Shown piece after piece: positions 1 to 5,928 of a stretch of 13,585 nt of DNA (its first letter is position 1; each line of letters opens with the position of its first letter). Below the pieces are notes generated by a model that saw only the letters and a program-made list of their open reading frames with translations, did no database searches and was not told the origin of the DNA. Origin of the DNA: Pyronema omphalodes (lineage: Eukaryota; Ascomycota; Pezizomycetes; Pezizales; Pyronemataceae); contig JAJJXM010000213.1 of the NCBI GenBank assembly GCA_024516155.1, forward strand, positions 1 through 13,585, given 5' to 3'. The translations under genes were made by a program, and so were the position numbers.

Positions 1-317
1 GGGGCGCCGCGTTTGAGGGGTCCGGTAACCTGTGGAAAGGTGTCCCGGACTCGGATCGTATGCTGCGTGCGAGGTGACGTGGTGGGTGGGGCGCGGTCGC
101 GCGGGGTGGGTTCGGGAGTGGAAGTACGACGTAAGGCGGAGGGGGTCGGGGAGGGTTCGTCGAGTTCACTGAGGTCGGAATCCAAGTTCATCGTGTCGGC
201 GGGTTTGGTTCTATTTTGAGGCTCTGCTCTAGCGTGTTTGCTAAGGCCGAGCGTGGGGAGGCGAGGTTTATCTGGCGGACGGGGTTTCTTCCTCGCAGCG
301 GACGCGCGAGTTGCCAT
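1..317 (-). CDS. Hypothetical protein, N-terminal part only (runs off left edge)
   Basis: On the minus strand an ATG at 317-315 opens a frame with no stop to the window edge, giving 105 complete codons. Upstream the frame is open to a TAG at about 498-496 but contains no other ATG, so 317 is the natural start. The visible protein is basic and proline-rich: it begins MATRASAARKKPRPP, has a short acidic patch (LDSDLSELDE) near residues 45-54, then Ser/Thr/Pro-rich sequence. Third codon positions are strongly C-rich, as expected of a translated fungal gene. No catalytic motif is visible. Such an N-terminus fits an ORF1 (gag-like) protein of another Tad-type LINE, but also an unrelated disordered host protein. 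Family assignment is not possible from this piece. Confidence 0.5.
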   Translation of the reverse strand, partial: MATRASAARKKPRPPDKPRLPTLGLSKHARAEPQNRTKPADTMNLDSDLSELDEPSPTPSALRRTSTPEPTPRDRAPPTTSPRTQHTIRVRDTFPQVTGPLKRGA

Positions 318-1560
318 GGAGGTCAGAGACAAGTTGATTAAGGTGATTTGACGGGGGGAGGGAGTTGAGTTCGATTGCGGAGGATGTGGTTGATGATGGG
401 GGTTGAAGGAGGTCGAAGCCGAGTGCGTCTTCAGGGGCCCGGAATCTCTGTCTTCACCGTTCACACGACGAAAAAGAGGGGGCCTGGTCTGTAGATGCTA
501 CAGCTAGGTAATTTGACGTCGCTGATGACGATTTCGCACGAAAATCGATGGATTTCCGCGTTGTTGTGGCGATAGCTGGGGGGGGGGTCGAACTCGAGGT
601 GGTGTGTCTCTCCGATACTGCACTCAGGTGAGTGGCCGCCTGCCATCCAGCGTACTTGACAATCCGGAGCTTAAGCTCGTTGGCTGCGTGTGGAGTGATG
701 TTAGTGATCAGAGCTTTTGTACAGGAGTTAGAGGTTACAAACGGAGATTGGAGATATAATCAGTCATTGTAGAGTATGTTGTCAAAAATTGAGGATAAAA
801 TAAATGAATTATGTCGTCAAAAATTGAGGATGGGCGTCAAGAAGGAAGAGAAGATAGCCGAGAGCACTGGGGCGCTCGAGCACTCATAAGTAATAGACAA
901 CAGCTCAGGTTAACGTTTGTCGGGACTAAAGGAGGTGGGATTTCGTCATACTGTAACGTCTGGATGACGGTCGATGATATCTGATAGCCTGAGAACCTTT
1001 CATTTCTACTCCTGTCGAGCTTGGCGGAGTGTATGCAAGTATTCCACCATCTTCCAGAGATAATACCTGTATTTGGTTAGCTGCATATTGACCATACTAT
1101 AACACTTTCGATCATGAAGAAGGATAGTTACTCTCTGTAGTATATGGAGAATATAGGTACGCGGGGCATATGCGTCAAGGTGGGCCCCGTTTGCCATATT
1201 ATCCATATACCAATCTTGAATGGCCGGATGGACTAGTTTCAAAATACCTTTGGGCTATCGTCAAAACTAGTTCACAGTGGCGGCAAAAACGGAGCGCGAG
1301 AACATGTCAACTACATGGCGATCTAGAATAGCTTACTTTCAATAGCATTACCTGGTTTGATTGCGAAAAACCACCAGTAAACGGTCTACCAAGTCATTTT
1401 GACAAGCGCGCTGCAGGTACCCGGTTCCACGGATCACGCAAAACTAATCTCACTGTTTTTCAGGGCATTAGAACTGTATCAGTCAACGGTGAACTGTCTG
1501 TTCATGTCATGCGATCTACGATTTTACCCGTTAAACCGGGTATACCGTTGGGAGGTCTGG
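318..1560. other. Non-coding or unrecognised stretch
   Basis: I see no convincing gene here. Positions 318-650 are GC-rich and could be the 5' leader or promoter side of the minus-strand ORF that starts at 317. From about 700 to 1560 the composition becomes more AT-rich and mixed. Short open frames exist on both strands, such as one near 1006-1242 (minus), but that one lacks an ATG at its beginning and shows no recognisable motif. A 22-bp direct repeat at 775-831 is the only clear local structure. A small degraded gene or old repeat could be hidden here. Confidence 0.4.
775..831. repeat. 22-bp direct repeat, two copies
   Basis: The 22-bp block containing GTCAAAAATTGAGGAT occurs at 775-796 and again at 810-831, with one mismatch (TTGTC versus GTCGTC context) and a 35-bp period. 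It lies in AT-rich, apparently non-coding DNA about 460 bp upstream of the left-edge ORF. It could be a chance local duplication or a repeated factor-binding site. Confidence 0.7.
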
Positions 1561-1965
1561 TCACTCCCCGTGGTGATAGGTTTCGAAGGTGTCCACTGCT
1601 ACAGAATCTATGGAAATAGATTTTGCCCGTTTGTGATTGGAACGATGGATAGGAGGATGCCTTAAAACGTATAGAATTGACCGACACAGTGTCACTGCGG
1701 TCCATTCAACACGTTGGATTCTTATACATAGAGGCATCCTCAAGTTGCTGCTAGGCATTTTGTAGGAGAAATGGCGGGGCCCGGGGCCGCGTGGAATTGG
1801 TGACGGAGGCGGTGCAGGAGGGGATTGGCTTGAGTAGCCGTAGATAGAGTTGTTCAGGCGGTGCCCGGGGCCGCGTGGGATTGGTGACGGAGGAGGTGCA
1901 GGAGGGGGTTGGCTCAGATTTATACCGGAGGCACAGTCGTGTGTGTTCTTGAAGTGGAGCGCCAT
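1561..1965 (-). CDS. Possible small proline-rich protein (uncertain)
   Basis: An ATG at 1965-1963 with A at -3 and G at +4 opens 134 codons ending in TGA at 1561. The first half contains two copies of a proline-rich block (PPPAPPPSPIPRGPG) spaced exactly 28 residues apart. The second half has no recognisable features and could be out-of-frame or intronic sequence. I see no signal peptide, membrane segment or domain. The 84-bp repeat period is a multiple of three, so both copies stay in frame. Of the four base differences, two are silent. This mildly supports translation but is too little to prove it. It may equally be one exon of a broken gene or a chance ORF over a GC-rich repeat. Confidence 0.25.
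   Translation of the reverse strand: MALHFKNTHDCASGINLSQPPPAPPPSPIPRGPGHRLNNSIYGYSSQSPPAPPPSPIPRGPGPRHFSYKMPSSNLRMPLCIRIQRVEWTAVTLCRSILYVLRHPPIHRSNHKRAKSISIDSVAVDTFETYHHGE
1773..1914. repeat. 58-bp GC-rich direct repeat, 84-bp period
   Basis: A 58-bp block occurs at 1773-1830 and again at 1857-1914, with about four mismatches. It is markedly more GC-rich than the surrounding DNA. On the minus strand it encodes the repeated proline-rich segment of the possible ORF at 1561-1965. Confidence 0.8.
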
Positions 1966-2470
1966 GATTATTGGTATTTCTTGTTGTAAAAATGATAGTT
2001 GTATTGTTATCTATATGCGTTGAGTATTGGCAAAGGAGATTATATGCACTGGGTAGATCTGAGAATTGTGCTACATAAAACTGGGGGGGTAATCATGTTG
2101 AATGTCTGCTTGTCCTCGGGAAGAGGAACCACCTTGTTCAGAGCCTCTTCCAGCAGGTTCAAATTCAGTTATAATCATTTAACCCTTTTTTTTTTTTTTT
2201 TATTCATACTCGCATCTAACCGTAAGGTTATGACGGCTGCTATCTAATTACTATACATTGCTAACTGTCGAGTGTTACGTCGACAGTTACTGGGAACGCC
2301 CCAGAGCGGTCTTCATTTGTCAGGTTGTAGCCCCCCTCGCTGTTTCTCATATTCCGTTTCTGTCCTTCTCGTCGTTCTGTCCGTGAGCCCTGTGCGCTCT
2401 GCAGACACCCTTCCCGGTGCCTGGTGTCCTCCACCCTTCCCCGTCTACATCCCCTTCAGTAATATGTGTG
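1966..2470. other. Non-coding stretch flanking the LINE tail
   Basis: No gene is supported here. The segment holds a T16 run at 2186-2201, a perfect 10-bp inverted repeat at 2262-2289, and C/T-rich sequence leading up to the LINE poly(A) tail. The T16 run could be the A-tail of a further, unrecognised minus-strand retroelement, but the DNA on its upstream side (2202-2470) shows no retroelement coding motif. This is probably the DNA into which the LINE inserted. Confidence 0.4.
2262..2289. repeat. Perfect 10-bp inverted repeat
   Basis: TAACTGTCGA (2262-2271) and TCGACAGTTA (2280-2289) are exact reverse complements separated by 8 nt. The structure could form a small hairpin or be a dyad binding site. 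No U-run follows it and no gene is adjacent. Confidence 0.75.
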
Positions 2471-2501
<31 letters not shown>

Positions 2502-2779
2502 CCCCAGCCTCGTCTTCCCTTGTCATCATCGTCCTCTCCTCTTCTCCCTCTCGTCTTTCCTTCTTTCCATTCCTCTCTCTCCGTTCCTCTGCTTCCTTCC
2601 TCCTCCTCTCCTCCCCATTTTCCATCTCTCTCATATCCCCTCCTTGTCCCCCATTCTTCTCACTCTCTTTCCCCTCCCCTTCTACATCTCCCTACTCCGC
2701 TTCATCTCCGTCCTTATTATATTGATTTGTTTATATTTATTATTATTATTATTTTTTTTTTTTGTTTTTTTTTTTTTAA
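2471..2779 (-). repeat. A-rich and polypurine 3' tail of the LINE
   Basis: Read on the minus strand, the LINE coding end passes into A-rich DNA. After the Mutator-like insertion there is A13, one C, A12, then a TAA simple repeat (about 2739-2779). Next come roughly 220 nt of almost pure purine and finally an uninterrupted A28 (2471-2498). A-rich or simple-repeat 3' ends are typical of target-primed LINE insertions. Two A-tracts are present, so the true 3' end could be either one. The purine block would be 3' UTR if the end is at A28, or flanking DNA or a second element's tail if it is at the first tract. Confidence 0.6.
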
Positions 2780-2873
2780 CGGAAATTATGCAGGATGCCC
2801 CCGAAAAAACACGAAATTTGCAATATACCCCCGTCTATGCAGGATGCCCCTCGCTTAGGTAGTGAACACCCGC
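2780..2873 (+). repeat. Left terminal inverted repeat of the MULE
   Basis: This is a 94-bp arm matching the reverse complement of 3243-3336 with four mismatches, three of them in the innermost 15 bp. It contains the 15-mer TATGCAGGATGCCCC twice, at 2787-2801 and 2836-2850. Duplicated subterminal motifs of this kind are candidate transposase-binding sites. Confidence 0.9.
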
Positions 2874-2875
2874 CT

Positions 2876-3124
2876 TCAGCGCCGGGCGCCAAATTTTTCA
2901 CGCATGTTTCTTTTCCTTACTTGCAGATAAAAATTTTGAATCCACTTCTGCGCCTCTGACTTTGCAAAGCGAATGCCAAACAGCATGTCTACGGCCCATT
3001 TGTGAATAGCCAGTTTAAACTCGGAAAACGAGGGAAAATCATCGCCAAGGTGTAGTGCATGTCGAGAGATCGGGTCAGCGGCGTTAGGATCGATGCTGGT
3101 TGTCAGCGAATTGGTGCGCTCCAT
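2876..3124 (-). CDS. MULE transposase N-terminal fragment
   Basis: An ATG at 3124-3122 in good context (ACAATGG) opens 82 codons. Residues about 30-55 (DFPSFSEFKLAIHKWAVDM, then FGIRFAKS) match the pattern of the N-terminal DNA-binding region of MULE/FAR1-type transposases: an aromatic/Ser-Phe start, a WA pair and a basic-Ser end. The assignment rests on pattern recognition. Upstream lies an acceptor-like pyrimidine tract ending TTGCAG at 3172-3177. Within the frame, near 2920, there is a donor-like AAGTAAGG, so in the parent element this was probably the first coding exon. After that point the frame runs into the opposite arm of the fold-back, so the last residues are not native. No catalytic domain follows. 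If expressed, it could bind element ends without cutting. Confidence 0.5.
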   Translation of the reverse strand: MERTNSLTTSIDPNAADPISRHALHLGDDFPSFSEFKLAIHKWAVDMLFGIRFAKSEAQKWIQNFYLQVRKRNMREKFGARR

Positions 3125-3242
3125 TGTTGCCGTTGTTGACGATAATATCGAGGAGTGGAATCAAAATCTTTACCTGCAAGCGAGGAAAAAAAAACACACG
3201 TGAAAAATATGTAGCCCGCTGTAGGCGCTGTATTCAATATGC

Positions 3243-3336
3243 GCGGGTGTGCTCTATCTAAGCGAGGGGCATCCTGCATAGACGGGGTTATATTGCAAAT
3301 TTCGTGTTTTTTCGGGGGCATCCTGCATAATTTCCG
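3243..3336 (-). repeat. Right terminal inverted repeat of the MULE
   Basis: This is the mate of 2780-2873 in the opposite orientation. It holds the same duplicated 15-mer at 3266-3280 and 3315-3329 (reverse strand). The 9-bp duplication follows immediately at 3337-3345. Confidence 0.9.
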
Positions 3337-4345
3337 TTTTTTTAAATGTTCTTCGCCTGGGTCCAGCAATGTTCCCCAGCCTGTCGTCGCGATACTTCTA
3401 TCTGGTCTGTTAGTCACCTCGGGGGTCATACTCAATACCGTGTTTGCCCATTCGGATGTGGCGATCTTCGTCGCAGAGATCAGGGTGGCCAGTGCGCGGG
3501 TTCCATGTTTGGTGTGGAGGATGATTCGGAGGTCGAGTCGCCGGTGTCGTGGGAGCTTCAGTGTCTTGCGTATTGTTATGCGGTGGGGGGTCATGAGTGG
3601 GCATGAAAGTAGCAGGTGTTTGGGGGTTTGGGGGGGATGGAGTGGGCAGGGGCAGGCGCGGGATGGATAGGTTGGTGTGGGGGGGTGTGCCAGACGATCC
3701 AAAAAGAAGCCATGTGCTGTGCGTAGGCCTAGGATGGCGGTCGATATATTTCTTGGAACCGTAGTGTAGGCTTCGTCGAGTGATCGTTTGTGTGGCGCGT
3801 CATACGTCTTTGGCTTCGGGCTCTCGTCGTACCATTTGATCCGCTCCGCTATGTAGTATTCCTTGACTTGTCTTCGGATCCACGATAGGGAAGTGGAAGG
3901 AGGGTTGGTTGGGGCGGTGGTTGTGGCCTGTTTTGCGAGTAAGTCGGCTTCCTCGTGGCCGGCTATGTTTGTGTGATCGGGAACCCAATGGAGTTGAATT
4001 GAGGTTCCCGTGCGTAGGAGGAGGGTGCGGGCGAGGTGGTGGATGGCAAAGGCGGCTTCTTGTCCGGGTCCGGGTGTGAGGCGGGAGGCTCTAATGACCG
4101 CAGCTTGGTTGTCGGTGAACAGGTGTATCTCACGGTATTGGAGGCGTAAGCGGCGGATGTGGGTTGCGCAGGTTCGAATGCATTCCTCTATGGCTTTGAG
4201 TTCTGCGTCGAATACCTCGCAGTATTCTCCCATCGGGATGATTGCTCGGATGCTTTGGTCAAAGCCGTGTACGATGTAGAAACCTGCTCCTGTGGAGTTC
4301 CCGAGTTTGGAACCGTCGGTGTACGCGATGATGGAGGTGGGGGAT
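3337..4345 (-). pseudogene. Tad-like LINE ORF2, RNase H and zinc-knuckle part
   Basis: Reading leftwards from the gypsy insertion at 4345, the frame stays open into the MULE. It starts with the RNase H entry motif YTDGSK (first catalytic Asp), then ELKAIEE (catalytic Glu), TDNQAA (Asp) and WVPDHTNIAGHEEAD (His and final Asp). After a linker comes a CPC...H....C zinc knuckle (CPCPLHPPQTPKHLLLSC), usual after RNase H in Tad-type fungal LINEs. RNase H would remove the RNA strand during target-primed reverse transcription. The usual VPGH and GNE are VPDH and GHE here, changes expected to weaken activity. The polymerase half is at 12118-13012; the two were one frame before the gypsy element landed. 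The gene is dead: split, and stop-bearing in the other half. Confidence 0.85.
4341..4345. repeat. Target-site duplication, left copy
   Basis: GGGAT directly abuts the outer end of the left LTR and is repeated at 12118-12122 beside the right LTR. A 5-bp duplication is typical of Ty3/gypsy integrases. Confidence 0.95.
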
Positions 4346-5091
4346 TGTCAAAATCCGGCTACACACGGTCGACAGGCGATACAACCGTCGGATTGCTATG
4401 CAATCGGGTTCGGCTCTGGACTTCTAGGTGAGTTAGTCACGGGCTCAGGCAGTACTTACCTTGTACACAGGATGTCCCTGCGGCGTTGCCTCTGATAGAA
4501 TCGTCGGATGGGGATCTGGATGGGAGGATAGGTGGGTATTCGGGATGGGTAAGTATGTTGGGATGGGCTGGGTTTGCGGTCACGGTTTAGATGATAGAAC
4601 TGCAGTGTGTAGATAGGATTGTGTAGATAGATAATTGATTGCGTACTAGACTAATGAAATACAAATGTCCCCTTATATACCTTTGTCCCTGTGCTCATGT
4701 GATTTCCCAACTTATCTGACCCGCAGATATTCCATCCATCATGAGACACCCTTCGCTCCACTGTGACTCCCAAAACCTAACTAAAACACAATACAAACAT
4801 AAACCAAAACATAATACAAAACATAAGCAAAACATAATACAAAACATAAGCAAAACACAATACAAAACATAAGCAAAACATATTCCAAACCTCGAGGAAA
4901 CCCTCCTCGTTCCACCCCGCACTTACCCCCTTGTCCTCGCTTAACCCTAACTCCTCTCGCCTAGCCCTAGCTCCACCTCTTCGCTTAAACCCTAACTGTG
5001 ACGTACGCCATTCCCAGCGTCACACCCACGAACCACAGCCCAGCTGTGGTCACAATCCCTCCCAGAAGCATATCCCTAGCGGTTCGTGACA
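4346..5091 (-). repeat. 3' LTR of the gypsy element
   Basis: This 746-bp LTR is read as base-for-base identical to 11372-12117. It has TG...CA ends. It carries the C-terminal 34 codons and stop of the third ORF (5089-4985), a perfect inverted repeat ACCACAGC / GCTGTGGT (5032-5039 and 5043-5050) inside that coding part, TTAGGG-like repeats (4928-4997), an 11-12-bp T-rich repeat array (4783-4882), a TATA box (4679-4672) and the likely transcription start at 4644. Transcription from this copy would run leftwards into the LINE. Confidence 0.97.
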
Positions 5092-5923
5092 GTAGCTCCC
5101 CCCTCCAGGCCGAGACTCCGACGAGGCTTGTCTGGGGTTCCCCATGGGGACGAGGTCGGGGTTGTCGCTGCCGACGGCGATTGCGGTTCTGGCGGCGGCA
5201 TCTGCCGGATAGTCGTTGGCGGCGGGGAGAGTCTCCTCCGAAACCAGTGCTGGAGTGCTCTGGCAACGAGGACCCCTCGAATGGCGGTGGGGTGTGGGTC
5301 GGCGGTGGCACTTCTTCCTTTCCAGTGGGTGGTCCGTAGAAAGAGAGGTTTATTGCGAGTCGTTCGGGGTCCCTGTTCGGAGACATGAGGTAGACAGGGA
5401 CGTACCTCTTGTCCATCAAAGTCTCGCTCGAGGTTTCCGAGGCCAGCTCGGGTGCTGTTGGTGGCTGTTCTCCGTTGGGGTGTTGCTGGTCTTTCTCCGG
5501 GACGGGGGTCGGTTCATTCGCTGTCGGAGCGGGAGTTGTCGAGGAGCGGGCAGGCCCTGTGGCGCCGCATCTGGCTTCATGGCCGTCCATGTTAACCAGA
5601 AACCCACAGTCGTAGCAGACCCTCTTTCCTCGCTGCCAGGCCCGACAGGCCTTCCGAACGTCCAGATGTTTCCTCCGGATCACAGCCTCTAACTCGGGAT
5701 CGTGCGTCCGTCCGCAGTTGCATTCGTTGGTTCCTTCCCGCCCAGCGGTTGGAAAATAGTTGTAGTTTTCTTTCGATTGTCGATGTGTGGCGCAGTAGTC
5801 GTCGTAACAAAAGGTCCAGTGTTGGGCATCGTGTGGGGGATACGTGGTTGTCGGTGGTGGGGCATCCTGGCGGTACCAGCCGCCGGAGTGTTGGTCGTTC
5901 TCGGGGTTTATTGGGCTAGCCAT
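4985..5923 (-). CDS. Third ORF of the retrotransposon: Cys/His-rich, Arg-rich, C-terminal membrane anchor
   Basis: The first ATG of this frame (5923-5921, context ACCATGG) lies 5 nt after the pol stop and gives 312 residues; the frame is open further upstream but has no ATG there. In order: a short Pro-rich start; a Cys/His region (C39, C44, H47, then C68, C70, H74, then C93, C103, C106, H115, C119) that looks zinc-binding; a Pro/Ser/Thr/Glu-rich disordered middle; an Arg/Gln-rich basic stretch near 234-260; and one hydrophobic segment near 285-308 with a five-residue tail. There is no signal peptide, so the layout is that of a tail-anchored protein, not a classical envelope. Residues 279-312 are encoded inside the 3' LTR. 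I do not recognise the family. Possible roles are RNA or Gag binding at a membrane. Function is unknown. Confidence 0.8.
   Translation of the reverse strand: MASPINPENDQHSGGWYRQDAPPPTTTYPPHDAQHWTFCYDDYCATHRQSKENYNYFPTAGREGTNECNCGRTHDPELEAVIRRKHLDVRKACRAWQRGKRVCYDCGFLVNMDGHEARCGATGPARSSTTPAPTANEPTPVPEKDQQHPNGEQPPTAPELASETSSETLMDKRYVPVYLMSPNRDPERLAINLSFYGPPTGKEEVPPPTHTPPPFEGSSLPEHSSTGFGGDSPRRQRLSGRCRRQNRNRRRQRQPRPRPHGEPQTSLVGVSAWRGELLSRTARDMLLGGIVTTAGLWFVGVTLGMAYVTVRV
5096..5106 (-). promoter_or_regulatory. Polypurine tract (plus-strand DNA primer)
   Basis: On the coding strand GGAGGGGGGAG lies 4 nt (CTAC) before the 3' LTR, the position expected for the RNase H-resistant primer of second-strand synthesis. 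It lies within the third ORF, encoding part of Trp-Arg-Gly-Glu. The 4-nt gap to the LTR is slightly unusual, since tracts normally abut it. Confidence 0.75.
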
Positions 5924-5928
5924 GGTTT

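Larger units (their letters stand above)
2780..3336 (-). mobile_element. Short Mutator-like (MULE) DNA transposon, non-autonomous
   Basis: The element is 557 bp. Its ends are inverted repeats (2780-2873 and 3243-3336; 94 bp, four mismatches) beginning CGGAAATTATGCAGGATG. It is flanked on both sides by the same 9 bp, TTTTTTTAA (2771-2779 and 3337-3345); no longer duplication fits. Long terminal repeats of around 100 bp with a 9-bp target duplication are the hallmark of Mutator-like elements, as in the Fusarium element Hop. An internal ORF resembles a MULE transposase N-terminus, but nothing resembling the DDE catalytic core is present, so the element must be mobilised in trans. Weaker inverted similarity continues inward (2891-2949 against 3150-3210), which suggests a fold-back built from two copies of one end. 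It sits in the LINE's A-rich tail. Confidence 0.85.

Noticed and set aside
775..831. CRISPR-like direct repeats
   Set aside because: Only two 22-bp copies with a 13-bp gap, in what is evidently a fungal genome.
1006..1242. 78-codon minus-strand ORF
   Set aside because: It begins with TTG, has no recognisable motif, and lies in AT-mixed DNA with no supporting splice or promoter structure.
2272..2862. 196-codon plus-strand ORF across the T-runs
   Set aside because: It is low-complexity Ser/Pro/Phe/Leu sequence created by poly-T and C/T-rich tracts, and it crosses the border of the MULE. No sign of a real protein.
4695..4922. 75-residue Cys/Phe/Leu-rich hydrophobic ORF inside each LTR, same in all three copies
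   Set aside because: It is produced by the 11-12-bp T-rich repeat array in the untranscribed promoter part of the LTR. Identity among copies only reflects recent common origin. It lies upstream of the inferred transcript start.
4998..5692. Several plus-strand ORFs opposite the third ORF
   Set aside because: They are antisense shadows of the GC-rich coding frame on the minus strand. Most do not show coherent composition or motifs, and some cross the LTR border.
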